The notes: generated by a model from the letters alone, not told the origin. A stretch of DNA of 64,000 bases from an uncultured Anaerolineales bacterium (GCA_937135955.1 CAKZOB010000029.1:27467-91466), one strand, 5' to 3'. Positions 33,586 through 43,007 are shown, counted from the stretch's first letter. Numbers and translations: made by a program.

Positions 33586-36545
33586 CCGCTCTCTCTGTGC
33601 TGCAAACGCTCGGCGAAGGCCTTGCTGAAGCGCTGCTGGTGGCCTCGTGCGATACGCTCACTATCGAGTGCGCGAACACGGCTGCTGAGGCGCTCAGCGA
33701 AAGGTGTCAGGACGAACTGCGCGGGCAGTCTTTGTCCGCATTGCTCCCCATGTTCTCCGGCGAAACCATGCTGGATTGCGTCAGCGAGGCTGGAGCAGCT
33801 TCTCTGGAAGTCGTGGGTGAACTGATCACTCCCAACGACAGGCGAGTGCGAGTGCGTGCCCATGTGACGCGGATCGCGCTCGATGGCGAGACGTGGCTGC
33901 TGTGCTCGTTGCGCCCGCTCAGTCAGCGCGAGCGCGCTGCTGCTCTGCTCCGCGCTCAACGCGACCTGGCAGTGGCTCTCAGCGGCGAGGACAACCTGAG
34001 CCAGGCCCTGGCCTCGGTTGTGCAGACGGCTATCCGGCTGAGCCAGATGGACGGCGGCGGCATTTACCTGGCCGACCCGAAGACCGGTGCACTGGTGTTG
34101 CACTATCACACTGGCCTGCCAGAAGATTTCATCGAGCGCGTGTCGTACCTGCCCGCCGATACGCCCCAGGCCCGGCTGGTGTTCCAGGGAGCGCCGCTGT
34201 ACCTGGCCTACGATCAACTCTACGAGCGCATGGGTGCCTCCATGGACGATGTGCGCCGTCGAGCGGGTATTGGTGCAATAGCAATGGTACCCATCACGTC
34301 TGGCCAGGAGGTGATCGGCTCGCTCAATATCTTCTCGCGAGCCAGACGCCCCATTCCTCCGGCTGCACGTCACGTCCTGGAGTCTCTGGCCACACAGGCA
34401 GGCAGTGCCATCGGGCGCATCCGCGCTGAACAGGCTTACCGCGCTCAGGCACAGATCACCCGCACACTGCTCAACGCCACTCCGGATAGCGCCGTGTTGC
34501 TGGATCGCGACTTCGTCATCCAGGCTATCAACCAGGCGGGGGCGCAATTCCTGGGCGCGCCACCTGGCGCGCTGGTGGGCAGGCCATTGTTGGAGGGGGT
34601 GCCAGAGGAGATCGCCGCCCTCTACGCGAGTTATCTCAGTCAAATCTTCATCAGCGGGCAGCCTGTAGATTTCATCTACGACAGATGTGAGCGCATCCTG
34701 TCCATTTTCATCTACCCCTTACTCGACTCCAACGGTGAAGTCGAACAGGTGGCGATGTACGGGCGCGATATTACCGAGCAGTATCTCAGCGATCTGGCAC
34801 TGCAGAGGCAACGTGCCCTGCTTGCGGCGGTCGCGCAGGCAACCAGTTGCCTTGTGACTGGCCCCGATCTCGACACAGCCATTGCAGACGCATTGGCTGC
34901 GCTTGGCGAAGCGAGCGTTGCCGACTGGCTGTATATTTTTCAGTTCGTCACCGATGAGGATACGGGAGACGAGATCTGCCGGCTGGCCTATCGTTGGGTG
35001 CGCAAGAACACCGCACATCTTTTCAACTGGGATGATCCCGCGCTGCAATGTATCCCCTTGCGGGGACGCGAGCGGCTGATCGAGCATCTGCGCGCAGGGG
35101 AGCCCATTGACAGTGATACCCCCCTCTGGCGCGAATATCAAGAGACCGACGCCTTTCTGGCTACAAGTCCGTTTCCGTTCCTTCTGCCGCTCTTCGTCCA
35201 GGGCGAACTATGGGGCGTCATCGGTTTTGGCCATCACAACCCGGCCCAAACGTGGAGCGAAGAAGAACGTCATGCCCTGCGGGCTTTGGCCAATGCTCTG
35301 GGCGGTGCTATCACCCGGCACCGGGCCATATGCCGTCTGCAACAGGAACGCGACTTCGCCGAAACGCTGCGCGATACAGGCACGGCCATCACCTCGACTC
35401 TCGATCCGGAAGTGGTATTTGCACGTATCCTGGATCAGGTGGGACGCATCGTGCCCTACGACACCGCCTCCATTTTTCTGGTCGAGGGCGACGAAGTGCG
35501 CAGGGTCAGCCGCAGAGCTGTTGACCCGCTGCGCTTCCCCAAGCCGACTGCGACCGAACGGGTAAAGTTAACAGACTTCCCAACCTTGCAACGGTTGATA
35601 AAAACCCGCGAAGCGATTGTTGTGTCTGACACACACCGGCACCCCGAATGGCGTGTCGTCGCAGAAAATGTCCGCTCGTGGCTGGGCGCGCCCATCGTGA
35701 ACAAGGGGCGTGTCCTGGGCTTTCTGGCCCTGCATTCCGCTCAACCCGGTTTCTACCGCCCCGAACATGCCGACGCCGTTGTGCCGCTCGCTGTGCAGGC
35801 GGGGATCGCTTTGCAGAACGCGCAACTATTCGCCGATGTGCAACGTCTGGAGCGCACCAAGTCCGAGATGATTCGCATCGCCTCGCACGACCTGCGCAGT
35901 CCTCTGGCTCGTCTGACCATGCTGGTCAATCGCTGGCTGAGTCATGCTGAGCTGGCCGCAGAACCGGCTTTGCAGCGCGACTTGCTGCGCATGCGCGACG
36001 CCGTCTCTGAGATGGAACAACTGATTGACGAAATCCTGTCGCTGGAACGCATCGAGGCACGGCATCGGGCCAGTCAGCTTGTGGACTGGTGCGCCCTGGT
36101 GCGCCGCGCTATTGAGGCTCTGCAACCAGAGGTTGCCGCGCGTGGTCATCAACTCACGCTTAAGTGTCCAGAGGTCTCGCCTACTCTGCGCGGCGACCCG
36201 GCGCAGCTCTATCACGCTGCCTACAATCTGCTGCACAATGCTATCAAGTACACGCCAGCAGGGGGGCATATCGAAGTGCGCGTGCGCCAGGGTCACTATG
36301 GCGATCAGGATACGCTGGTCTTCGAAGTAGAGGACAACGGAATGGGCATTGCCCCAGAGCAACAACAGGCGCTGTTCCAGCCGTTCTTCCGTGTCAGCAG
36401 CGCGATCGCTGATGAATTGCCCGGTGTCGGCCTGGGACTGACCGTAGTCAAGGCTGCGGTCGAAGCGCATCAGGGGCGCGTCTACTACGAAAGCGCCCCC
36501 GGCCAGGGGAGTCTGTTCGGTTTCTGGGTGCCGCTCAACCTGTGA
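33582..36545 (+). CDS. Multi-sensor histidine kinase (PAS-GAF-PAS-GAF-GAF)
   Basis: 987-residue soluble kinase. By eye the domains run PAS (10-110), GAF (121-284), PAS (290-403), GAF (410-581), GAF (590-748), HisKA (757-823) with His769 in RIASHDLRSPLARL, and HATPase (867-985) with NLLHNAIKYTPAG, EVEDNGMGI and GVGLGLTVVKAA. No membrane helix is seen. No response regulator gene is near, so it is an orphan kinase. The ATG overlaps the CPBP protease stop. The open frame extends back to 33447 inside the protease gene and is not used. Confidence 0.93.
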   Translation: MTALSVLQTLGEGLAEALLVASCDTLTIECANTAAEALSERCQDELRGQSLSALLPMFSGETMLDCVSEAGAASLEVVGELITPNDRRVRVRAHVTRIALDGETWLLCSLRPLSQRERAAALLRAQRDLAVALSGEDNLSQALASVVQTAIRLSQMDGGGIYLADPKTGALVLHYHTGLPEDFIERVSYLPADTPQARLVFQGAPLYLAYDQLYERMGASMDDVRRRAGIGAIAMVPITSGQEVIGSLNIFSRARRPIPPAARHVLESLATQAGSAIGRIRAEQAYRAQAQITRTLLNATPDSAVLLDRDFVIQAINQAGAQFLGAPPGALVGRPLLEGVPEEIAALYASYLSQIFISGQPVDFIYDRCERILSIFIYPLLDSNGEVEQVAMYGRDITEQYLSDLALQRQRALLAAVAQATSCLVTGPDLDTAIADALAALGEASVADWLYIFQFVTDEDTGDEICRLAYRWVRKNTAHLFNWDDPALQCIPLRGRERLIEHLRAGEPIDSDTPLWREYQETDAFLATSPFPFLLPLFVQGELWGVIGFGHHNPAQTWSEEERHALRALANALGGAITRHRAICRLQQERDFAETLRDTGTAITSTLDPEVVFARILDQVGRIVPYDTASIFLVEGDEVRRVSRRAVDPLRFPKPTATERVKLTDFPTLQRLIKTREAIVVSDTHRHPEWRVVAENVRSWLGAPIVNKGRVLGFLALHSAQPGFYRPEHADAVVPLAVQAGIALQNAQLFADVQRLERTKSEMIRIASHDLRSPLARLTMLVNRWLSHAELAAEPALQRDLLRMRDAVSEMEQLIDEILSLERIEARHRASQLVDWCALVRRAIEALQPEVAARGHQLTLKCPEVSPTLRGDPAQLYHAAYNLLHNAIKYTPAGGHIEVRVRQGHYGDQDTLVFEVEDNGMGIAPEQQQALFQPFFRVSSAIADELPGVGLGLTVVKAAVEAHQGRVYYESAPGQGSLFGFWVPLNL

Positions 36546-36608
36546 CACCGCCGCATGGGGGCATGGCGCGGCGCGTCATCTCTTCTCACCATCAGCATCC
36601 AGGTCGTC

Positions 36609-36854
36609 TCAGCCGCCAGCTACGTAGGGCAGGACTGCCACCTGATCCCCGTCTTGCAATACTGTTTCTGGCTCGGCGTGCGTCTGGTTGACAGCGAAGT
36701 GCCATGTCGCCTGATAGCCGTCCAGCGCCGGATAGCGCTGTACCAGGTGAGCGATGAGGTCGCTCAGACTTGCTCCGGCAGGGAGCGTCAGCGCGCATTC
36801 GGATTCGCCGGCGAGATCGCGCAGACTGGCGAAGAAACGTACTGTTACCTTCAT
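36609..36854 (-). CDS. moaD: MoaD-like sulfur carrier (ubiquitin fold)
   Basis: 81 residues starting MKVTVRFFASLRDLAGESE and ending in VAVLPYVAGG, the Gly-Gly tail that is adenylated and thiocarboxylated in molybdopterin synthase. Length equals E. coli MoaD. The ATG overlaps the rlmN stop (ATGA). No moaE, moeB or other cofactor gene is present here, so it may serve molybdopterin or another sulfur transfer pathway. Confidence 0.85.
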   Translation of the reverse strand: MKVTVRFFASLRDLAGESECALTLPAGASLSDLIAHLVQRYPALDGYQATWHFAVNQTHAEPETVLQDGDQVAVLPYVAGG

Positions 36855-37939
36855 GGCTTCGGCTCCGATGGGGAAGTCTTCCGCTGACGACGCCGATTGC
36901 GTATCACCTGTGCCTTCAACTGTCCGCACCCGGCTTCAATATCTATCCCGCGCCGCACACGGACGGTGCTGCCAATGCCGTAAGCACGTAGCACAGCCTG
37001 GAACGTAGCGACGCGCTCCGGATCGGAGGGGCGACCGTCATAACCGCCGGTGGGGTTGAGCGGGATCAGGTTGACGTGACACTTCAGGCCCTGTAACAAA
37101 CGACCCAGCGCCTCGGCCTGTTCCACCGTGTCGTTCTCTCCTGCGATCAGTGCCCACTCGAAGGTAACGCGCCGCCCAGTGCGTTCGATATAGGTGCGCA
37201 CAGCGTCCAGCAGGTCGGCCAGCGGCCAGCGCCGGTTGATGGGCAACAGACGGCTGCGCTCCTCGTCAGTCGCCGCGTGCAGGCTGATCGCCAGCCCCAC
37301 CTGCAACCCTTCGTCGGCGAAGCGCAGAATCTCCGGAACCAGTCCTACCGTGCTCAGCGTAATGTGGCGCTGACCGATGTTCAGGCCATGCGGATCATTC
37401 AGTCGGCGGATGGCTTCAAGCGTGGCGTCGTAGTTGTGTAGTGGCTCGCCCATGCCCATCAGCACTACGTTGCTCAGCCGTTCACCTTCGGCTTCGAGCA
37501 CACGGGCGAATTGCACCGCCTGTTCGATGATCTCCCCCGCCGTCAGGTGGCGGGCGAAGCCCATCTGCCCGGTGGCGCAGAACACACAACCCATCGCGCA
37601 GCCCGCCTGCGTGCTGATACAGGCCGTGCGTCGGTCGTCGTCGTAGGCCATCAGCACGCTTTCGATCATCTGTCCGTCGGGCAGTTGCCACAAGCGCTTG
37701 ACCGTCTGCCCATCGGATGAGCGTTGCTCGGCCACCAATGCCAGCCCGCTCAGGCGAAAGTGACTCGCCAGTTGCTCGCGCAGCGCCTGCGGCAGCGTGG
37801 TCATTGCCGCGAAATCCTCAGCCTTGTGCCGATAGACCCACTCCCACACCTGACGGGCGCGGTAGGCAGGGTGGCCCCACTCTTGCACAGTCGCAGTCAG
37901 CGCGTCCAGACTCAGATCGAAAATCGAAGGAACGGTCAT
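36851..37939 (-). CDS. rlmN: Dual-specificity rRNA/tRNA m2A methyltransferase RlmN
   Basis: Radical SAM enzyme methylating A2503 of 23S rRNA and A37 of some tRNAs. 362 residues. The iron-sulfur motif is CAMGCVFCATGQMGF (CxxxCxxC), preceded by ISTQAG; NVVLMGMGEPLHNYD and EVTFEW-like ITFEWALIAGENDT segments fit, and CGQLKAQ supplies the methyl-carrying Cys near the C-terminus. Coupled to the downstream moaD-like gene. Confidence 0.96.
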   Translation of the reverse strand: MTVPSIFDLSLDALTATVQEWGHPAYRARQVWEWVYRHKAEDFAAMTTLPQALREQLASHFRLSGLALVAEQRSSDGQTVKRLWQLPDGQMIESVLMAYDDDRRTACISTQAGCAMGCVFCATGQMGFARHLTAGEIIEQAVQFARVLEAEGERLSNVVLMGMGEPLHNYDATLEAIRRLNDPHGLNIGQRHITLSTVGLVPEILRFADEGLQVGLAISLHAATDEERSRLLPINRRWPLADLLDAVRTYIERTGRRVTFEWALIAGENDTVEQAEALGRLLQGLKCHVNLIPLNPTGGYDGRPSDPERVATFQAVLRAYGIGSTVRVRRGIDIEAGCGQLKAQVIRNRRRQRKTSPSEPKP

Positions 37940-37964
37940 GGTCTATCTCGACAGTCTCAAATGA

Positions 37965-39530
37965 TCAACGACGGCGCGCTCGCCAGAGCGCCAGCAGCGC
38001 TATCACCAATACTCCCACAGTGCCTGCCCCTATTGCCAGCAAGACCTGATCGCGCTGGTCTCCTTCGGCATGCGGGGCAGGCGCAGTCGCCGGGGGCAGA
38101 CTGCCCGGCGGCAAAGGTGTATTGGTGGCTGTACCCTGGCGGGTCGGCGTGATGGTCTGAACGCGCACCGGCGGCTGTGGCACGCCGAGCAGGCGCTCGG
38201 TGGGCGTGGCGGACGGCGTGCGTGTAAGCGACGGCGTGGGCGTAGGCGGCACAGGCGACGCGGTCGGTGTAGGTGTCGGTGTGGGAATGCCAAGCTGATA
38301 GGGTGTCCAGGTCGCCGCGCGCCCTGCGTCATCGCTGAATAGCCAGCGCTCCCACGTTGCCCACAGCGCCGCCTGATCCCCGCCGGTTAGCGCCTGCAAC
38401 ACCCCCTCGAACCCTATCGGATCGTCGGTCACGGCGCGGGCCAGGGCGAAAGGCGCTTCCTCACCGTACAAACTGGCCAGCGCCAGCACCAGCGTGTAAC
38501 CCTGCGCCGACCAGAGCGCCCGCTGACCGTAGGGCATGTCCTCGATCGGCGGGGTTTGCAGGGCTGCCAGCGGAAACAGCGCGTCCGCGCGGGCAGCCGT
38601 CCGCACCAGTTCCAAAGTCCCCATTCCCGGCTGCAAGCGGTACAACATGGAGAGTCCCGTCTCGAACCAGGCGGGCACAGCCGCCTCGCCCCAGAGCTGC
38701 CGGTAGGTGTCGCGTGCCATGCGCTCGATCAGTAGGTTTTCCAGTTCCGTCAGCCCAAAGGTAGGACGCTGCACGAAGGTCATGCCGGAGCGGGCGTACA
38801 CGCGGGCGAACATTTCCGCCGAACAGGGATACACCGTGTCGGTGACAGCGACGCTCAGGCCCTGCCGGATTTCGCCGGTCTCAGGATCAGGTAGTTCCTC
38901 GCATAGCTCAACCTGCGGGTCGTAGATGATGTACTGCAAGAGCGGCGACTGACCCGTCTGTCGCTGCAACAGACTGTAGGCGGCCATGATTTTCTCCCAC
39001 ACAAGCTGTCCTCCCAAGTTGGGGTTATGCCAGTGCAGGATAAGCGGAGGCTGTCCCGCTGTGCGCCACGGGCCAACCCTGGGGTCGGCGTACACGAACT
39101 CGCCGAAGGCAGTCACTGGCTCCTTGCCGCGCACGGTCAGTTCCCAGCGATAGCGCATCTTCTCAAAGGGGACAGGCGTCGGGTCGGCGTCCAGCCACCA
39201 GGTGACCAGGAACTGATGGGGGATGCCACCGCTGAGTTCGGGGATCACGGCGGTGGTCGGATCAACAGTGAAGGTCCGCTCTGGCCCGTTTTCCTGGCTT
39301 ACAAGCAGCCGAAGTGACTCGATATCTTCCGGAACAGCATTCACCCCCACGGTGAAGCGCAGGACCGCCGGAAAGATCACTTCGACGTTATGCCCGAAAA
39401 TGAGAGGGTAGTCCTCACCATCCTGAGCCAGAGCGGGCCATGCAGCGGTCAGGACGCTGAGCGTGGTCAGCAGCATCAGCATCAACCGCCGGGGGCCGCA
39501 CCGTTTCGACCCACTCATCACAGGGATCAT
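37965..39530 (-). CDS. Secreted peptidase-MA-like protein lacking the HExxH motif (pseudo-enzyme)
   Basis: 521 residues with a signal peptide (LMLMLLTTLSVLTAAWPALA), a beta-rich N-terminal domain, a helical centre, a Thr/Pro-rich linker (PTPTPTPTASPVPPTPTP) and a C-terminal membrane helix followed by RARRR. It parallels the next upstream gene: the active relative has LHEVAHLYQD and WFTEGNATFFE, whereas here the same place reads IERMARDTYR (residues ~268-277) and WFETGLSMLY. Both metal-binding His and the catalytic Glu are gone. I infer an inactive, wall- or membrane-anchored paralogue. Confidence 0.82.
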   Translation of the reverse strand: MIPVMSGSKRCGPRRLMLMLLTTLSVLTAAWPALAQDGEDYPLIFGHNVEVIFPAVLRFTVGVNAVPEDIESLRLLVSQENGPERTFTVDPTTAVIPELSGGIPHQFLVTWWLDADPTPVPFEKMRYRWELTVRGKEPVTAFGEFVYADPRVGPWRTAGQPPLILHWHNPNLGGQLVWEKIMAAYSLLQRQTGQSPLLQYIIYDPQVELCEELPDPETGEIRQGLSVAVTDTVYPCSAEMFARVYARSGMTFVQRPTFGLTELENLLIERMARDTYRQLWGEAAVPAWFETGLSMLYRLQPGMGTLELVRTAARADALFPLAALQTPPIEDMPYGQRALWSAQGYTLVLALASLYGEEAPFALARAVTDDPIGFEGVLQALTGGDQAALWATWERWLFSDDAGRAATWTPYQLGIPTPTPTPTASPVPPTPTPSLTRTPSATPTERLLGVPQPPVRVQTITPTRQGTATNTPLPPGSLPPATAPAPHAEGDQRDQVLLAIGAGTVGVLVIALLALWRARRR

Positions 39531-39708
39531 CGCTCGCCGCTCGCAATATCGCTCACCGATGCCCTCAATCCTAGCACCACCGCGCATCCCTGTCATCTTG
39601 TAGCGGGAGCATCCTGTTGAACCGCCGAGATACCGAGAAGGCAGAGGAACGAACGTGAAAACTGTGCATTAGCCTCTGCCTCCTGTGGTGAATTCCTCGG
39701 CGGTGTAC

Positions 39709-40917
39709 TCACTTGCCCGGCGTGTACGGCGTCGGTGAGGGTAAGAAAAAGAACGGCGGCGTGGGAATCAGCGTTGGCGGGATGGGCGACGCGCCCAGCC
39801 ACACACGCCAGCGCTGCTCGACTTCGGCCAGCGACAGGCCCGTCACCTGTTCGATGGCGTTGTTGCGCCGCACGCCCTGACCAATCAGCGTCACCAGGGC
39901 GCGGTGCCCTTCCAGTCCGTAGTTGTCCACCAGCCACTTCCAGAACGTGTAGCCGATGTCGTAGCCACGGCGGGCGTTGCGTCCGCTCACACCTGGCCCA
40001 GGTCCTTCGAGCAGCGCTGGCAACTGCCCGGCTGCCGCCAGCGCGCGCACTGCGCCTTCGTAGTCGTAATAGCGCTCTAGCTCGAAGAAGGTCGCGTTGC
40101 CCTCGGTGAACCACGAACCGGCTGGCATCACAGTGAACGCATCCTGATAGAGGTGGGCGACTTCGTGCAACACCGTGCCGTAGGCCAACTGCCGCAGATC
40201 GCCTGAGGTACCGCGTTGCACTGTGCCGCCCCATTCGCTGCGCGTCAGTCCGGCATAATTGGGGCTGCTCACGCCAACCTGCCACTCGTTCCAGGCCTCC
40301 CGATCGCCGAACAGAATGGCCCGCGGCTTATACGGCAACAGATCGCCCCAGGCAGCGCGATAGGTCTCGCGCTGCTCGGCCATCGCCGCCAGCGTCAATT
40401 CATTGACTTCGGGCGGCAGACCCTGGCTGAAAACGATGATGTCCTCGCTCTCGCTGCGCAGCCAGCGACGGCTGTTGTCGGCGTATTCGGCGTAGCGCGG
40501 CTCGGTCTCGAAGGCATTGCCCGCTGCATCTCCCACAGACCAAACATAGGTCAGGCCCAACCAGGGCGGCGCAGATTCGCCTGGCCCCGGCTCCCACGTG
40601 GCGATCAGCCGTCCGGTCGCCGGATCGACCTCCACAGGGCGGCTCTTCTGCGTGCCCGGCGCGTGCGACCAGACGACCCGCCCGCGCACGATCGGCCCGG
40701 CGCTGCTGCTGATCTGTGCGGTGAATACGAATCCCTGCGGGTAACGGCTTTCGAAGGTCAGTTCGCCCACTGTCCAGATGGCTGCAGTCTGATCCGTTGG
40801 GGGCGAGTCCTCCTGCGCCAGCGCCTCCAGCGCCAGGCTACCGCTCACCATCAGAGCCAACAAGAGTGCCACGCTCGAATAGACCCATTGTCGCCATCGT
40901 TTCCGCCACTCTGCCAC
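39709..40917 (-). CDS. Secreted peptidase-MA-family metalloprotease (HExxH)
   Basis: 402 residues. Signal sequence SSVALLLALMVSGSLALEALA, an N-terminal beta-sandwich, then the zinc site LHEVAHLYQD (His251, Glu252, His255) and the downstream Glu in WFTEGNATFFELERYYDYEG, the gluzincin pattern of Peptidase_MA. The Pro-rich tail (IPPTLIPTPPFFFLPSPTP) has no anchor. The GTG start at 40915-40917 has AGGAG at proper spacing; the open frame to 41088 overlaps the HAD gene. Neighbour of a non-catalytic paralogue. Confidence 0.87.
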   Translation of the reverse strand: MAEWRKRWRQWVYSSVALLLALMVSGSLALEALAQEDSPPTDQTAAIWTVGELTFESRYPQGFVFTAQISSSAGPIVRGRVVWSHAPGTQKSRPVEVDPATGRLIATWEPGPGESAPPWLGLTYVWSVGDAAGNAFETEPRYAEYADNSRRWLRSESEDIIVFSQGLPPEVNELTLAAMAEQRETYRAAWGDLLPYKPRAILFGDREAWNEWQVGVSSPNYAGLTRSEWGGTVQRGTSGDLRQLAYGTVLHEVAHLYQDAFTVMPAGSWFTEGNATFFELERYYDYEGAVRALAAAGQLPALLEGPGPGVSGRNARRGYDIGYTFWKWLVDNYGLEGHRALVTLIGQGVRRNNAIEQVTGLSLAEVEQRWRVWLGASPIPPTLIPTPPFFFLPSPTPYTPGK

Positions 40918-40961
40918 GAGATTTTCTCCTATACTCTCACCAAACAGCTTCCCAATGCGGA

Positions 40962-41759
40962 TCAGTGATAGGCAGCCTCCCAGGCCGATTGCAGTGTTGC
41001 CAGTGAGTCGAAGATCGCCTCGGCCCGTCCATCGGCGAGTGCCTGTTCGCGCGTAGTCGTGCCGGTGAGCACCAGCGCGGCCCGCCAACCCGCACGTAGC
41101 GCACCGGCGATGTCGGTTTCGATCCGGTCGCCGACCATCAGCGTCCGCTCCGCCGCGCTGCCCAGGCGTTGCAGCGCCACTTCGAACATCACCGGTTCGG
41201 GTTTGCCCACCACCACTGGTTTGACATCGGTAGCGGTCTGCAACAGGGCCAGCAGCGCGCCATTGCCCGGCACGAGGCCTTCGGGAGTGGGAAAGGTACG
41301 ATCGCCGTTCGTGCCGACGAAGTCCGCTCCGCCGCGAATGAGCAGCGTCGCCGTCTTGAATTTTTCGAAGGTCACGGCGAAGTCCAGCCCCACCACCACC
41401 AGCCGCGCGGTTCTGGCATCTTCGCGAAAGCCTCGCTCGGCCAACGCGCTGCGGATGCCATCCTCACCGATGATGTAAACGGGCGTATCTGGCGCATAAC
41501 GGCGACTGATGTAATCCGCCGTCGCCACCGCCGAGGTGATCACCTGATCCGGGCGGGCGGGAATGCCCAGTCCCTGCAAGCGCTCGACATATGTTGCCAC
41601 TCGCTTGGTGCTGTTGTTGGTCACGAAGGCGTAGGGGATGCCGCGCCGCCCCAAAAACTCGAATAAGGCGGGCACGCCCGGCAATATCTGATCCGCCCGC
41701 CAGAGCACTCCATCCATATCGAAGGCCACCGCTTCGATGGCCGTCAGGTCTAGTGCCAT
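40962..41759 (-). CDS. HAD-superfamily sugar/phosphoglycolate phosphatase (NagD-like)
   Basis: 265 residues, HAD IIA subfamily. Motif I FDMDGVLWRADQILPG, motif II FVTNNSTKR, Lys in VVVGKPEPVMFE and motif IV MVGDRIETDIAGALRAGW. The cap between motifs II and III is of the NagD/p-nitrophenylphosphatase type. Starts at an ATG with GTGGAG upstream. Substrates of this group include 2-phosphoglycolate and sugar or nucleotide phosphates. Confidence 0.92.
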   Translation of the reverse strand: MALDLTAIEAVAFDMDGVLWRADQILPGVPALFEFLGRRGIPYAFVTNNSTKRVATYVERLQGLGIPARPDQVITSAVATADYISRRYAPDTPVYIIGEDGIRSALAERGFREDARTARLVVVGLDFAVTFEKFKTATLLIRGGADFVGTNGDRTFPTPEGLVPGNGALLALLQTATDVKPVVVGKPEPVMFEVALQRLGSAAERTLMVGDRIETDIAGALRAGWRAALVLTGTTTREQALADGRAEAIFDSLATLQSAWEAAYH

Positions 41760-41886
41760 GCTTCTCCACTTTCTATGTGAGCACACTCAAACCGCGCAAA
41801 TTATAGCAGCAGCGCCCGCCGACTCCACGTACTCGCGCTGCCTGGGTGCCTGCAAAATGTGGCGGGTAATTTGCAGCGGTCTGCTG

Positions 41887-42024
41887 CCCCTCACCCCTAA
41901 TATCTGTCTGTAAATTCGGTTCTGTGGGGGCGCTGCTTGCTGCGCGCCAGGAATTTACGGATAGGTTGTTACTTTCTTTCGCCCAGGTGCCCGCAGCGCG
42001 GGAGAAGGGGCCGGGGGATGAGGG
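41887..42024. repeat. Imperfect long inverted repeat (MITE-like)
   Basis: In the 386-base gap upstream of the isomerase gene. Outer arms CCCCTCACCCC (41887-41897) and GGGGGATGAGGG (42013-42024) are near complements. Inner arms CTGTCTGTAAATTC (41904-41917) and GAATTTACGGATAG (41951-41964) match at 12 of 14. The outer arms share the CCTCA(C/T)CCC word with the repeats beside metK. The rest of the gap holds only a -10 box. Confidence 0.55.
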
Positions 42025-42099
42025 CCATCAAGCGCAGCAAGGTCGCTGACAACCTTTGCACGCACCCGTCTGGCGGTAGCCCGGCGCGAAGGACACGCA

Positions 42100-42105
42100 T
42101 ATAAT
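42100..42105 (+). promoter_or_regulatory. -10 box of the isomerase gene
   Basis: TATAAT 40 bases upstream of the GTG start. No good -35 is seen. It rules out an open-frame start at 42104. Confidence 0.55.
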
Positions 42106-42145
42106 GGGGAGCGTGTGTCAGCGGTGCGCCTGGGGAGGTCAGGGC

Positions 42146-42988
42146 GTGGTCAGTATGCGCATAGCCTGCCATGCGTGGGCCTACAACGATCTGCCGCTGG
42201 AAGAGGCGGTGGGGACGATTGCGCGGCTGGGGTTTCGCTGCATTGACCTGGGGTCGGGGCCGCACCTCGACATCAATCGTGCCGCGGCCTACCCAGAAGC
42301 CGAAGCGGCCACGATTCTGCACCTGCTCCAGCGCTTCGATCTGACCATCACCGATCTGTACCTGATGCTTCCCTATACCAATGCGCCCGATCCGGCGCAG
42401 CGCGAAGCGCAGCTCACTTTGTTCGAGCGCCTGATCCCCTTTGCGGTGGCGCTGGGGACGCCGGGCGTCACGGTGTCGCCGGGCCTGGTGCATCAGGACG
42501 GGCCGGATCACAGCCTGGCCCGCGCTGTTCCGGCCTTGCTGCGCATGTTAGGAGCGGCAGAAGATACCGATCTGCGTATCTCTTTCGAGCCGCACATGGA
42601 TTCGGTGGCGCAGCGCCCCGAACAGGCGCTCTTGTTGTTGGAAGCGGTGCCAGGGTTGAGCGTCACGCTAGACTACGCACACTTCGTCTACCAGGGCATT
42701 GTCAGCCGCGAGGTCGCGCCTCTGCTTGATCATGTGGCGCATGTACACATCCGGCAGGCGCGACGGGGTGTCCTGCAGACTCCTCACAACGAGGGAACCA
42801 TAGATATCACTCGCCTGCTGCAAGACCTGTTCAACGCGGGCTATCGCGGCGCGCTGACAGTCGAGTATATGACCACCTTTGGCTGGCATGGCATGATGCC
42901 GATCAGCATCAGCACGGAGACGGTGCGCACGCGCGATGCCTTGCGTGCCGCCCGCGCGCGCCTGCTGGCCTCCTCAGCAACGCCCTGA
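42146..42988 (+). CDS. Sugar phosphate isomerase/epimerase-like TIM-barrel protein
   Basis: 280 residues of the AP-endonuclease-2/xylose-isomerase-like family. Strands and ligands include ISFEPHMDS, LSVTLDYAHFVYQG, VAHVHIRQA and GALTVEYM, where Glu, Asp/His, His and Glu are the usual metal ligands. I use GTG 42146 because GGGGAGG is seven bases upstream; ATG 42155 is the alternative. No sugar-catabolic genes are near. Substrate unknown. Confidence 0.85.
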   Translation: MVSMRIACHAWAYNDLPLEEAVGTIARLGFRCIDLGSGPHLDINRAAAYPEAEAATILHLLQRFDLTITDLYLMLPYTNAPDPAQREAQLTLFERLIPFAVALGTPGVTVSPGLVHQDGPDHSLARAVPALLRMLGAAEDTDLRISFEPHMDSVAQRPEQALLLLEAVPGLSVTLDYAHFVYQGIVSREVAPLLDHVAHVHIRQARRGVLQTPHNEGTIDITRLLQDLFNAGYRGALTVEYMTTFGWHGMMPISISTETVRTRDALRAARARLLASSATP

Positions 42989-43007
42989 CATTCCTCTGCC
43001 AGACGGA

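Noticed and set aside
38060..38300. Low-complexity ACC/GGC-rich stretch
   Set aside because: It encodes the Thr/Pro linker of the anchored pseudo-protease, not a structural DNA repeat.
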